Source of the DNA: Colias croceus
Taxonomy: Eukaryota; Arthropoda; Insecta; Lepidoptera; Pieridae
Assembly: GCF_905220415.1 (NCBI RefSeq)
Contig: NC_059542.1
Location: forward strand, 434,001 to 498,000
DNA: 64,000 nt
Direction: 5' to 3'
The notes below the pieces were generated by a model that was given only the letters and a program-made list of their open reading frames with translations, was not told where the DNA came from and made no database searches. Positions 21,001 through 32,295 of this stretch are shown here, in pieces (positions within the stretch are counted from its first letter, which is position 1; every line of letters begins with the position of its first letter). The position numbers and the translations under genes are program-made.

Positions 21001-24000
21001 TCTAGTTGGCCCATGCAACATCGTCAATAAGTAAGAAGTATTCGTAATATTATTCATTACAGATCCAGCATCACACATTGCATTTCTGTTGTTAATTATA
21101 TAATGAGGGATAACGAAAAAGAAATAGTCAAAAGTTAAGAAAATTCGAATGAAAATGAGATTCCGCTTTGATTGACTCTTGTAATATGTGTGCATACGTT
21201 AATCGTGTATACTTTAAAAGTTATGTATGTTTAATTAATATGCGTTAATAAAACAGCACTGCTGAGAATAACCTTGTGATTTAATCAATGTAAAATACAT
21301 AAAGAGGAAAAGAAAGAGTAACGGTTGCTTGATTTAAAATACGTTATCACAATATAATCAAGACCGGTAGTGTTCGAGGAATTTTCTTACAAAGATCTTA
21401 TGTTCCTATTACAAGAGCAGCTGACTAAATAAGACGGTGATAATAATTGAAAGATAATATTTCTCTAAGGTGCAATCTCCGAGATTACAGCCGGTAAAAT
21501 CAATTCTTTCTTCGAGAATTTTCTTTAGAGTTGCGTAAACAGAATTATTAAACTCGGCGTAAACAATGCCGTTTCGCGGAAGATAAAGTTGAAGAACAAA
21601 TTAAAAATTACAAATTAACTAAGCCTTTCTTTGTTTGTGGTTTCAGTGGTCTTCTCGTTATTTATGCCCTTGTTAATATACACTTTTTAATTATTTTTTT
21701 TAACTATAGTAAGGACCTAAATAATATAATAACTCTACTTTGTTTCTTACTTCTTTCCATTTCTTTCTCTACAAGAAACTACAAGAGTAATACGGCCCTA
21801 TATATACCTAAAATATAATGACAAAAACCTGCAAAGACAAAGTAGCCGTACAGCACATGAATTTTACCTGAGCCGCGAAAGAAAATATTCCACAAAACCC
21901 TTTAAAATATAGCCCAAGAAATGTTGAGCGCACCGCCGACGTATTCAAATGATACTAAAGCCTTTAACACATATCCGCATAATAATGAACCCATCTGATA
22001 TACTCGCGGCGTACCGTGAAACTTTATAAATATTTTAAAACGTCGTAGAATATTAAATCGCAACGGACGCACGGAAATATTCCTCGTGAAAATTGCCACC
22101 ATAAACTCTGAATGTGAATTACGTTCTCAAACTGTGGATTTTATTAGTTCAGTACCCGGAGCAATCAATATTACTTATCTGTACAAGGTGAGGCATTTGG
22201 ATTATTAAGGTTTTCCTTTTTTTAGGTTCGATGAATCAATTTTTTTTCTTACGTCAAACGAAATAACTATTATCATTAATTGTAATATTGATGATAGCAG
22301 TTCGCCATTTTACGGTTGCTGAATTTGTGAGGATATTAACCCATTGAGCCCCAAGCGGCCCGATCAGTCCCAGACACAATAGATTTTCTATTGTGTCTGT
22401 GGTATTGGTCCGGGGCCTGAATTATTAAAAGGCGTAGGATTGCTTATTTTTAAATTTTTAAGCACCAATTACGAAGTACTTACTCCTTCAACTATGTTTA
22501 CATTTACAAACTAACAAAGCAACAAACAAACAAAATAACTCACTTACCGTCGCCAGTTTGTTCCCAGTTCAGACATCTTATTTCCGAAGCCGTTCAGCAC
22601 CTCAGTGAATCCTTTATCGGGCTGTGAAAAATCGTCATCGAACGTCTATGTTCGTTCCCAGTTCCCACCAACTTACTACGATTCATCACTATCAGGAATT
22701 TATAAATTGCTTTCTAGTTTCCGATACTTTATTTTATACTCCGTACGTTGTCGGGCGCCATTTAAAATGATATGATTAATCATCGCTCACTTCAACGTAT
22801 TTCGCCCATTATTTACGGAATTGAATTTACTAAAGGGGTTCGTTGTATTGTCGGCTTAAGTTTGATGTTTCGCTAAGTTTTACGAACAAATCAAAAGTTA
22901 AAGCATTAACCTAAGTTTGGGAAGTGGGTTCATGATACAAAAATGCTGGTGGAATTTTTATTTGAAACAAAATTAAATATTATGTAGTTCGGTTGATGTA
23001 TACTTAAATGTATATTCAATCTATTGCATATCGACTATTTTACATACTCAATATAAACTTTAAGTCCCTTTCACTTGAAAAGACCAACGTGTCCCATACA
23101 CCCGGTATAGTAGTTATTGACTTATTCACATACAAAAGTATTTCTTATGAATATATGTATTTGTTCCAAAATATCATTATAAGTTGGTACGGCGATGTTA
23201 AAACATTTTAAGCAAAAAATTATTTCATATTTCTCAGAAAGACCATGATGATCGTTAAATTTTAAATTGTTTCCTTTTTGTTTTTGACATTCCGTTTATC
23301 AGTCTGAACCTTGGTTTGAACAGAAATAATTTATATTTGTTGCGTAGTTGGTTATAGCGCCCGGCAAACTTCTTGTCTAAAAAGTAGCGTAGTGGGGGGA
23401 AGTTTGCGCATCAAGTTTTAGTACATTTTTATAATATGCGCAAGCTTCACCCACCACGCTACTTTTTGGCCAAGAAGTTTGCCGGGCGCTATACTCAAGT
23501 GTTTATCCGAAACAAGAAGTGACTTGTTGTCATAACCATTGCTAATCTTTATGAACTGCATCAGAAATTATTTTTGTTACCGGTACTTGAAAAGTATGAA
23601 TTAAATCTGCAAGTTTTATGTCAAAATCGAGTTAACAGGAGTCAGTTTCATACCTACAAGTGTAGCTAATACAAGCGTGTTAAGAAAAATACTAATTTCC
23701 ACACTATTCCAGTTTCACCAATGATCTGGGTGCCAAACCAGCTAGTAGGTGCGCCCGCGGGCACCGACGTGACCGTGGACTGCCACACGGAGGCTCATCC
23801 CAGGGCCATCTCCTATTGGGTGTATGATAATGTCATGGTGCTGCCGACGAAGAAGTATGCTATCAATACGGAGGAGAATTCTTATAGGTCAGTATTTTAT
23901 GTAGAGTAACGCCGAATCAATCGTTACTAAATTTTTTTTGAAATAAATGTGTCTCTAAACCTACTAATATTATAAAGCTGAAGAGTTTGTTTGTTTGAAA

Positions 24001-27000
24001 GCGCTAATCTCAAGAACTAGGTCCGATTTGAGAAATTATTTCGGTGTTAGATAGTCCATTCAGCGAGGAAGGCTATGAGCTATATATTATCACGCTAAGA
24101 CCAATGAGAGCAGAGCCACGCGGGTGAAACCGCGGAGCGCTGCTAGTATGATATATTGTCAAAAATTGTACGAAATGTACTTGTAAAAGAGAACAATAAT
24201 CAGTAAAATATTGATATAATGATTGTAATTATGATAAAATAGGTAGGTAATGTAATTTTCCGATTCACTTTGATTCGTTCATTTCACTTAGTTTAGATTT
24301 CTTATGTGATCGCCTCTACAATAATGTTACTATACTTTTGTGAAGTAAGCTCTTATCAAATGCGTACCTAACATAATTGAAGTTACATAGGAATATAAAC
24401 AGGCAAACTTTATAAAACAATTTTACCCGATAATATGTGAATATAATTGTGAATTTTACCCGATCGGACTTTAATAAAGAAATATTTGAATAGACGCTCA
24501 TGAAAAAAAAACAGGAAAATATATATCATTATAAGCCTAAAGGAAAAACAAACAAATGTCCCTAGTGAGTGGTAAACAAACAGGAAATAACGTAAGTGAA
24601 AATCACATGAAGAAATATATTCAATTAATAAAAAATCTGCATATAATTATGTAATACATACTTCTTTGAAAAAAACTGAAATCAATAGAAAGCTCATTGT
24701 AGGAATAGGAATATACGCACATACAAAAAGGGTTGGGTTGATAGCAGGTATTGAGATAAGATACTTCCAGTCCTTTGAGTTTTCTGCACACGTCGATCTT
24801 ATAAAAAGTTGAAAACACAACACAGACAGCATGCAAATGTGCCTCAATGTGCGTGAGACAGGATTAATATTAAATGGAATGTATAATGTCCTTGCTTTTA
24901 CTACTGCTATATATGGCTCTGTCTGCATTTTACATGCCTCGCGTATTCAGTTATTAAAAGGAGAATGGCAAACTCCCATAGGACTCTGGGCCTGATCGTT
25001 ACATTGATGATTTATGGGTGATTAAATAGATAAAAATATACAGACTCTATGAATATAATAATTATAGATCTTTTCTATGGGATAGCAGAGATATTGGGAT
25101 ATTGATTAAGATCAATTTTGAATATAACATTACTAAGGCCCTTCTGCCATTAGGTACGATACTTCTAGAATACGATACTCGCGTAGAATACTACTTAGAT
25201 ATTTGCTGGCTACCCGATGCTCGCATATTATGCGACTGAAAAATGACTAAATTCATCATTATTGTGCCTCGTTTTTGTGGACCGACGTAATAATAATAAT
25301 AATTCATTTACATATTTATTGCAACAACAGTTACGTCGTTATGTCGAGCAATCAGCAATTCCAGTGACGATGAAGCTCTTGCAGTTTTTCTTTTTTATAG
25401 AAATAGAAGACGCCAACGTAAGAGTAAGAAGTACTGGATTCATCCATATATTGAAAGAAACATAAATTGTAGAGTTTTTGTAGCCGAACGAGAACTACAA
25501 CATGATGATTAGATATTTTTATCTTTCTAACGAAGAGATACGCGCGAGAGTCGAGACGCGATGCAAAAGCAACCGACACGGTGAGTAGTGCTATACTAGT
25601 CGCGGACGTGTAGGATAACAGTAGCGTAGTGTGCGAGCCTACATAAAAATGTATGTGAGATACTCCGCGGCGACTAGTCTCCGAGACTTGCTTGCTTGAG
25701 GATACTTGAATCGCCTATGCGTATCGTAGTGGGAGAAGGGCCTTAAAACTTCACTCAAATGTCAAACAAGAAACATAAACAAATCACTCATCACTGACAC
25801 AATTATGATTAATAATTTGACATTTTATTAATGGCCAGCTACCTAAATAAAAATGTTATAATTATTATTGATTAAGTAAAACATGTTTTTATTTTATAGA
25901 ATGATCTAAATAAATTAAGATATGTGTTAAAAATAAGTTAAGTTTTGCTTCTGATTTATAAAGCATTTGAATTCAATAAAATTAAAAATAAAATATAGAC
26001 ATTCATTCGTATTAATCGATATATTCGACTTTTTTACTCCTGACAACACTGATAATCTCTGCTTGATAAGACCGGTAGTCATAGAAATCTAAATAACAAT
26101 GCCGATAATGAACACATTATCTTTTTTTTTCAAAGATTTGTTTTCCCATAGAATCAGAAGTAAATATTTTACCAAGAATTACTAAAAATAACATAATGAA
26201 TTTTAAATATATTATGATTTCTGTAACAGTTAGGCCCAGTTTCGCCATTCTCCTTTGAAAACGTGAATTGAGTACTATGTAGAGAATGAGATGAAAATTC
26301 AATACAACAATAATCGTAGAAACTGAAAATAATATTTCTTAGATACGTTAGATACACCTGAACTATATATGTTTGTTTGAACAACTATTTATTTTTTTCA
26401 AATTAACCAAAAAACTTTAAAGATTAAAAAAGTCGTATAAGTGAAACGTTACGCTATTCACAGGAAAATGTTCTTCTTTTTAACAGAAAAAGGATCTCAA
26501 ACGTTATCCAGTAAAAACACAGTAATTTCTGTACACAGGGCTCATATGAAGTTAACAGTGCGCAACCTCCAGGGCGGCGATTTCGGAAACTACCGTTGCA
26601 TCTCTAAAAACTCCCTCGGGGAGACCGAAGGCTCCATCAGGCTATACGGTAACTTTTATTACTTTTCTTTTACACTCGGACTCGAAGTTTTCGTGTGTGA
26701 AACTTGTAAGATGGACTATGATAGTCACGGATGAATAATGGGAAGCGAATGGATTTTTATGGCAGTTAATAGTGGCTGTCCCATCTGCTACTTTACGATA
26801 TATGAAGAACTTTAATAGAATTATTTCTACATAGATAATGCTGTATCATATTATACGACTAGACTTTGTGTTATCAATCTTTAATGGGATTTGGAAAGTG
26901 CATGGAATTTTATTCAATGTAAGGGGAAATAAATTATGCATTCTGTCTGGTTCGGAAATAGTAGACATAACTCAATATACCTCATGTTCTAATACCATTT

Positions 27001-30000
27001 AAAGCTTCTCAGTATTAAACGAAATCGACACTTTATCTTAACTGATTACATATACTAATGATAATGTTTTCCGCAGAGATCCCAATGCCATCAACGTCTC
27101 CAAAGGCAACAGAAATGAAGAGCACAGCTCACAAAGAAAGTAAGTATTTACTCTGCGCTGTTTTAGTTTATCATCTCATATCCCTTCGCATGTTTGTTTT
27201 GTTTATTTGCTAGTCTTCCAAACTAAAGGCAGTAACGGTCAATAACAAGGAGTATTGAATAAATATTTGATACAGAATTAAATAAAGGCTTAAGAAAAGC
27301 TGTATTTCATAAATGTTTTGATAATTAATAAAATTATGATCACCGAAATGTATAGTGGCTATACCTATAACAAGTTAATTTGCTATGCAGAATGTTCTTC
27401 GTATAAACGTATTTGTGGGCTAAATGATCAAATATAGCATCTATACATTTCAGTGCATCAAACGCCATGCTGTACCGTCGTCGATGCGTATACCAATATT
27501 TTCAAATAAAGTTTAAAACGTTTAACTTATTTTAAGACGCCCTTTGAATAAGCCAGGCGTCATACTGGCCAGTTAGCAACTAAGTTGATAAGGGATCATC
27601 CAGTTATCACATAAAGTTTTAAAGAATACGATTTAAAGGTTCATTTTTGACAAAAAGCTTGAAATACTACTAGGGGGGGTGATAAGCTATTGCGTGTATA
27701 CTTATAGTCGTCATTGACAATCTCTAAGCGCCAAAAACAACCTGGCGCCTTAAAATCTGGTTTACCTTAATGTCGTGTACTATATTTTCGTTGAACACAC
27801 AGTCTTCTCAAACTGGGGCTAGATAAAGAGGTTTCTTCCCGAAGTAATTCCAAGACATGACGTGATAACTGTGCCTTGCCTAACCCCTAGCAGCGGTTAC
27901 AGGCGTCCGGCGCGCGAACGTAACGCGCGCGGTGCAGCGCGAGGCGACCGCGACGGAGCGGCCGAGCGTGGTGCGCGCGCAACTGGACCGCGCGCCGGAC
28001 AGGGCGCACGTGTACCGACACCCGCACCACGACTCAGGTACACTCCATTTATAGTTTTTTTTTTTTGGTATCACAAAATAATAATTAATGAGTAATGTCA
28101 TATTTATTTATTTATTTGTTGAAAATTTTACTAACGCGAAGTATTCAATTATTTGTAAAATCAACTATTGTTTTTGAAAAATAGTCACTTAAATATTTTG
28201 TCGAAGTTTGTAAAAGTTGCTAGTGAACATTTTGGATCGATAGTAGACGTTTAAAATTATGTGTCTCTTAACGATAATACATAAGCCATCAGGTATCCCC
28301 CTATGCTGCAATATATTTTGCCAAGTCTATTATAATCGCTAGCAAAAATACTAGATCATTAGCATTACATTAGTAATTATTAATATTAGATTTATTTAAA
28401 ATGCTCATGCGCCATAGGCATGTAGAACTGCGCTTTTCAATTTGAATGTAGCTTTCATTTCTGTGCCTGTAATGTCCTTTTTCCGGTTGCTTTATTTTCC
28501 ACTATCACCTTTAAATTTCATTTATTTTTTTCAATGTCTGTCGAATTCCATATTATTTTAATTTCATTCTTGTAATCACAGATTGACGTACGCTAGAATT
28601 GAAAACAACGTGGAGCGAAGACTCTGAAAATAAATAATTAATAACAAAACTTTTATTCGCGTAATTCCATTCTGTATTCTTTGCGAACAGAACATGACGC
28701 TTTAACGCCATTTTGTATTCAGGAAAATGTTATACATTATTAATTCTACGCGAACACGACGAAAAAGTCGGAGTTCGATCGAAATTGGAACAATTGAGCT
28801 ATAAATTTAACTTTTGACTCGCCTGGTGGTGTCTGATCGCAAACAATTGTTTGTCTTCAAAAAATATTTGCACGGGCCGCGGCGCGTCACCGATCGGATC
28901 GCATGCGGGAGGAACGACCGAACTGATTCCCTCGGAACGCTAATACTGCTTGAATAGTTAATACTTCTCAAACGTATATATTTGATTCCAAGTTCGTGAG
29001 GTATGGTACCCGTGGAGATTAAACATTCAACGAGTTCGCATACACACTTAACCCTCATAAATATTCAGTGCAGACCGCGCACAATCAATTCTACACCTCC
29101 CTAACTTGAGGAAAAAGTATTTGAACAGCCTATAATATCAAATGGAGAATACGCATTTAAATGAAGGGTTAAATTTGAGAACATATTTGCGGTCTGCTCT
29201 TTTTCTAATTCGGGGTTAACGCTTTTCTCTCTTCTTCGCCGCAGTGATGTGATACTAAATGGTCATTGAATTCAGAAACTATGAATAATGGGAGAAGAAT
29301 AATGTATGAATATTAGCTTTTAACGAACTGTTATATAGTGAAAATGACATGACGCACCAGATAGTGGTCAATGTTAATATCCTTCTAATCGCAATGTGAA
29401 AATAGATTCCAGAGAAGAAGAAAGTAAAGATTTTTATTTTCAACACGACATTTCAAGAAAGATTATTATTTCGAACTACTACTTGATTCTAAGTGTAAAT
29501 GAGAAGTTACATTGTAATATATCTAACTTTATCCGTAGCTTACAGTCTACAGATAAATATAATGAAGCCAAATGTACATGTCGATTTTTTAACTACGATT
29601 AGAGACATTTTTGACAGTCTAGTAAAAAATGATCCAGCATCGCTTACTAACATCCATGCAATAACTATTATTTACTACAGAGGCTCCCTTAAGCAGTGAG
29701 GTCGCATACATAAACTCACAAGCCTCTTCCTCTATGCAGCAAGTTCGTTAAATTCTGAGAACAATTTATTTCCGTACCGTCAGTTAAAACAAACATTTGT
29801 TTGCATCACTACTAATTACAGTTCTATGAAATTGAACAGACTTGTAAGGTTCTCGTCAATATAAACTTTCAATGTGTATGTGTTTGTTATTTTAACAGTT
29901 AGGTACTCTTATCATGTAATGTGGGGTTTTATTACAGATATGATATGATATACTAAAAAATAAGCTCTGATCTCAGAGATTTTGTTTTTGTTGGTTCCAT

Positions 30001-30329
30001 TTTAATAATACTTCTACAATAATTTGCGTTATGAAAAAAATTAGATGCGATTTTGTATCGTTATATATATATATATATACAGTTTACCGGCTACTTTGTC
30101 CTCTTTCCCTGCTTCTGCGCCTTCTGATTCTATGAAATATTTGTTTAAAGATCAAACATTTCAGTCGGTTATAAAGTATAATATAACATTGTACTTATTC
30201 ATTTAAATTTTAACATGTATCTCTTTTGTTTCAGGCACAAGTCATATCCAGTGCTGGCGACAATCGTTCCTGGCTCTCATCGTACTGGTTCAAATAGATT
30301 TCATATCAGACTTCTTCATTTGTTATTGA
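11884..30329 (+). CDS. DIP-delta: DIP-delta-like Ig-superfamily receptor (5' end missing)
   Basis: Eight exons join in one frame to 362 residues: 11884-12091, 14738-14899, 20614-20742, 23713-23887, 26539-26648, 27077-27139, 27891-28037, 30235-30329. All introns are GT-AG and phases match. The product has most of Ig1 (Trp3, Cys52 in YYMCQVNTNPM), Ig2 (Cys96, Trp108, Cys147) and Ig3 (Cys190, Trp202, Cys245), then a basic linker (about 262-340) and a hydrophobic C-terminus (343-362) like a GPI-anchor signal. Dpr-interacting proteins are neuronal surface receptors that bind Dpr partners and guide synaptic matching. Motifs AWIHIDRQMILTIH and SPMIWVPNQLVGAP are what I recall for DIP-delta, so the subtype is moderately firm and the family very firm. 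Signal peptide and first Ig1 strands are not in the exons found. A lachesin-like label would be the broader alternative. Confidence 0.88.
12092..14737 (+). other. DIP intron after first visible exon
   Basis: Non-coding. Contains the TTAA-linked hairpin repeat at 13087-13170; otherwise no feature recognised. Confidence 0.7.
13087..13170. repeat. Hairpin repeat next to TTAA, copy 1
   Basis: Starts TTAACCCATTGAGCCCC and contains the palindrome CAGACACAATAGA-TTTTCTATTGTGTCTG, ending CCGGGGCCTGAGTTA. A second copy is at 22336-22425. TTAA followed by CCC suggests a piggyBac-type terminus, but no mirror TTAA end is present. Confidence 0.65.
14738..14899 (+). CDS. DIP-delta: DIP exon: Ig1-Ig2 junction and first half of Ig2
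   Basis: Acceptor CCCACAG, donor G|GTAAGA, phase 1 to phase 1. Encodes PPNILDEEST, VRENQNISLVC and the GFPTPKIMWRRED C strand of Ig2. One N-glycosylation sequon (NIS). Confidence 0.92.
14927..15041. mobile_element. Short MITE-like inverted repeat
   Basis: 16-bp perfect inverted repeats (ACCATGATGTCTTATA at 14928-14943 and its complement at 15024-15039) enclose about 80 bp without coding capacity, just 28 bp after a DIP splice donor. Confidence 0.5.
15055..15106. repeat. 19-bp perfect hairpin
   Basis: GTTTAAACCACAGTATTAC (15055-15073) and its exact complement (15088-15106) are separated by 14 nt. It forms a strong stem-loop in DNA or in the DIP pre-mRNA. Confidence 0.8.
17335..18294 (+). mobile_element. 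Non-autonomous piggyBac-like element
   Basis: Perfect 15-bp terminal inverted repeats CCCGCCATTGGTGAC (17339-17353) and its complement (18276-18290) are bounded on both sides by TTAA, the piggyBac target. Subterminal motifs GTGCGTGAGACCGG-GTCACCAAC occur near each end (about 17523 and 18233), as expected for transposase-binding repeats. The 952-bp body keeps only a short acidic ORF, so it must be mobilised in trans. Confidence 0.88.
17722..17862 (+). pseudogene. Remnant N-terminus of a piggyBac-like transposase
   Basis: A 46-codon ORF lies inside the piggyBac-like element and begins MPYESNQRRLEALLQEAVSD. It continues with an acidic Ser/Asp/Glu-rich run (ESESGSDFESDNFE) and then stops. Transposases of this family start with a similar acidic region. 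The catalytic DDD domain and Cys-rich C-terminus are absent, so this is the leftover of an internal deletion. A splice-like TTTCAG precedes the ATG. Identification rests on context plus composition. Confidence 0.5.
18725..18887 (+). repeat. Probable retroposon 3' end with (ATT)n tail
   Basis: A GC-richer block (GTGAGTGCCTGGCGATCTGC, CAGGCTTTGCCTATCGCAGA) passes into AATAAATATTATTATTATTATT. Low-copy 3' UTR plus simple-repeat tail is typical of LINE ends; the family was not identified. Confidence 0.35.
19808..19975. repeat. Dispersed GC-rich repeat
   Basis: Carries AGCTATCGCATAGCTTCTATCGCGGGCC and CGCGGGGACCGAAT, which recur in inverse orientation near 37050-37095, so it is a dispersed repeat. 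Ends with GCTATGCAATAGCTT, complementary to its start, giving a fold-back of about 130 bp. Confidence 0.45.
20614..20742 (+). CDS. DIP-delta: DIP exon: second half of Ig2
   Basis: Acceptor TTCACAG, donor T|GTGAGT, phase 1 to phase 1. Encodes VTVYEGDTLSLQRISRTEMG and AYLCIATNAVPPSVSKR, closing Ig2. Confidence 0.92.
22336..22425. repeat. Hairpin repeat next to TTAA, copy 2
   Basis: Near-identical to 13087-13170, including TTAACCCATTGAGCCCCAAG and the CAGACACAATAGA palindrome, with a 6-nt insertion (TATTGG-like) before CCGGGGCCTGA. Confidence 0.65.
23353..23493. mobile_element. Hairpin MITE with ~58-bp terminal inverted repeats
   Basis: TATAGCGCCCGGCAAACTTC at the left is exactly mirrored at the right, and the complementarity continues with a few mismatches (AAAAAGTAGCGT.GTGG and complement) to GCGCAT/ATGCGC. 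Ends TATA...TATA fit a TA target site, as in Tc1/mariner-type MITEs. Confidence 0.75.
23713..23887 (+). CDS. DIP-delta: DIP exon: first half of Ig3
   Basis: Acceptor TTCCAG, donor AG|GTCAGT, phase 1 to phase 2. Encodes FSPMIWVPNQLVGAPAGTDV, VDCHTEAHPRAISYWVY and MVLPTKKY. Confidence 0.92.
23954..24146 (+). mobile_element. Helitron-like element, family 1 copy
   Basis: ACTAATATTATAAAGCTGAAG start region and GCGCTGCTAG end. Upstream of the CTAG end is a small hairpin (CGCGG-GTGAAA-CCGCG), as Helitron 3' ends have. Same family as 32296, 33253, 56201, 61071. Confidence 0.6.
25136..25743. mobile_element. 608-bp MITE with TA target duplication
   Basis: Ends AGGCCCTTCTGCCA (left) and the complement of AGGCCCTTCTCCCA (right) are inverted repeats, both adjoining TA; ACGATAC also recurs inverted just inside. 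Internal sequence has no transposase. Likely a Tc1/mariner-mobilised non-autonomous element. Confidence 0.6.
26539..26648 (+). CDS. DIP-delta: DIP exon: second half of Ig3
   Basis: Acceptor TACACAG, donor G|GTAACT, phase 2 to phase 1. Encodes AHMKLTVRNLQGGDFGNYRC and ISKNSLGETEGSIRLY, the F and G strands of Ig3. Confidence 0.92.
26649..27076 (+). other. DIP intron
   Basis: AT-rich, nothing recognised. Confidence 0.8.
27077..27139 (+). CDS. DIP-delta: DIP exon: start of C-terminal linker
   Basis: Acceptor CCGCAG, donor A|GTAAGT. Encodes EIPMPSTSPKATEMKSTAHK, a hydrophilic stalk after Ig3. In phase with both neighbours. Confidence 0.85.
27140..27890 (+). other. DIP intron
   Basis: Nothing recognised. 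Confidence 0.7.
27891..28037 (+). CDS. DIP-delta: DIP exon: GC-rich, Arg-rich linker
   Basis: A very GC-rich stretch in AT-rich surroundings. Acceptor CCCCTAG at 27890 continues the Thr codon opened at 27139; a second in-frame acceptor (GGTTACAG, exon start 27903) would remove four residues. Donor G|GTACAC. It encodes an Arg/Ala-rich stalk with one sequon (NVT). Weaker than the Ig exons because this linker is not conserved in my memory, but frame and phases fit. Confidence 0.7.
28038..30234 (+). other. DIP last intron
   Basis: No further exon recognised. Contains a (TA)n microsatellite near 30061-30080. Confidence 0.65.
30235..30329 (+). CDS. DIP-delta: DIP terminal exon: GPI-type tail and stop
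   Basis: Acceptor TTGTTTCAG. Encodes GTSHIQCWRQ then the hydrophobic run SFLALIVLVQIDFISDFFIC ending one residue before TGA at 30327-30329. A short hydrophobic C-terminus with no cytoplasmic tail fits a GPI-anchor signal, as proposed for DIPs; the omega site may be the Ser-Gly just before. Confidence 0.85.
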
Positions 30330-30900
30330 TAATGTTATAGATGTTTTATTAGTTTCAAATTTGTCAGTTACCTGTGGCTATTCCAAAGAGAAATAAGTAT
30401 TTAGTTTTTAATATACCATTGAATAATCTATCTCAGCTCTAGATAAAAATAACATATCATAAAGAATAGCAGACCCATATCTTGTGAATATATCGAGTGA
30501 GAAATTATATTTATATTTTGGAGATGAATTATCATTCAATACGTAGTTAGTAAGTGATATTATATCGACTATTACTTCCAATATCTTCCCCTTTACTTTA
30601 CTCTAAGTATGTTTTGGTCAGAGCTTTAGTATTCGCTGTACAATGTACTATACAAAGTTAATTATATATTTAGCAAACAATTTCTAATATTAGCTTTAAT
30701 TTTGTTGTCGTTAATTAAACAATACTTGGCCTCAATACCTCTTTAAGTGTCTCTAATGAAGAACAAATAAGGTGGTTAGTTGAATTAAGCGCTGCCTAAA
30801 TAGTCTACCTAAATAAACGTTTCGTTTACAAGGTTAGATAATTGTGTAGCTTATTTTTACACGTGGTTTAAATTATTTATTTAATAAAAAACTTTATTTA
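30330..30900 (+). other. DIP-delta: Likely 3' UTR of the DIP gene
   Basis: AT-rich sequence after the stop with candidate poly(A) signals AATAAA at 30822-30827 and 30883-30888. The true end of the transcript cannot be fixed from sequence. Confidence 0.45.
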
Positions 30901-32295
30901 TTGAGTTGAAACACAGTCCTGTTAAAATTACCATCATATGAGTGAAATTTTATGTGAACATGTATCGAATTCGAAGACATGTCCAAAACATTGAAATACT
31001 TTAGACAATTATTATAACACATCCATCTCCTTTATTACTTCATTACCCGCCCCTTTCGTCGTACAATATTAACTAGAATAGTATTTAATGATATTCATTG
31101 TGATGCCTCGCTTCGCATAAAATTATTAATCCCACTCGAACTATATGTGCCAAAGATGTTTTAATTTTCTATACGAATTTACATTTTATCTTCCAACTTT
31201 ATTTAACGTAATTTAGTTTAATTCGTTCATAAATAACTTAAATGTAATTAATAATCAAGCTTGCCCTTCACGCTTGTTGAATATTTGTAAATATAAATCT
31301 AAAATTATTGCACATAAGAAAAATACAATTATTATAAAAATCATATCAATATTGTTTGTTAATTTAATAGACGACGTATTAATGTATAAACTTTTAAGAG
31401 AATGTATCGATAGGTTAACATTTGACTTGTACAAAAGTGCATGAATTGTAAATAACATCAAAATAAATTAGTATAAAACACGATCGGTTTTCAATTCGTT
31501 TCCTTTGCAATAGCGCCGACAGATGGGCGATCTGATTCGATCAGACTGATTTCCATTCCAATGGTATAATGGATGAACGCGTGATAACACTCGAAGTAAT
31601 TAAAAAGAGCGCTGAGAATCTTATCGAGTGGCTATTCTCAACTGAGGGACGTTATCGCCGGCACTGAATCAATGGACCACTTTAATTGATTCCCCACTTT
31701 CGACTACAATCGCCTTTGTCTTTTCGAATCGAAATTCAGGCCAAGTAGGAAAGGCGCTAACGAATTTTTAAAGAATGTTGGCGGAATACTTTCGAGGCAG
31801 AGGCGAAATAAGGATCTTTATAATTATTTATGGCGGCTTTCGCGAGCGGCGTTCCCGGTTTTACGTTTACTTAGATTTACGGGTGTTGTGCCAATGTTTG
31901 TGGGTTTCAGGTGTAATCATAAATGGTATATATATTGCAGAAAATTAGAAACATGTTTTATTATTGATAAGTATGTTAACTGCATAGATGTTGAGATGTC
32001 TTGAATAATAATCTAGTGAAGCTGAAAAAGTTTGAAGAATCTCTTAAGGTTTAAAGTAAGCTAAATTACCGATGAATAGTTTAAATACGAAATCAATAAT
32101 TTAGATATGAGATTTATTGGAAAGGTTAGTGAGTATAGACCTTCTTGAAATTTGTTACTTGAGCTACTAGCAATTTTGATCACATCAAAAATTACATTAC
32201 ATTATAACCAAATAATTCATTATTATTCTTAAATACACGCTGTTCACGTTAAAAGACTGGTAGCTAATGCTGATTTTAAGAAATTTTAGAACATA

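Larger units (their letters stand above)
20743..23712 (+). other. DIP intron
   Basis: Holds the second hairpin repeat (22336-22425) and a TA-type hairpin MITE (23353-23493). No exon recognised. Confidence 0.7.
23888..26538 (+). other. DIP intron with Helitron-like element and MITE
   Basis: Contains 23954-24146 (Helitron-like) and 25136-25743 (MITE). No exon recognised between. Confidence 0.7.

Noticed and set aside
27862..28095. 77-codon ORF over the GC-rich exon
   Set aside because: It is in a different frame from that required by the phase of the preceding DIP exon; the in-phase frame is also open.
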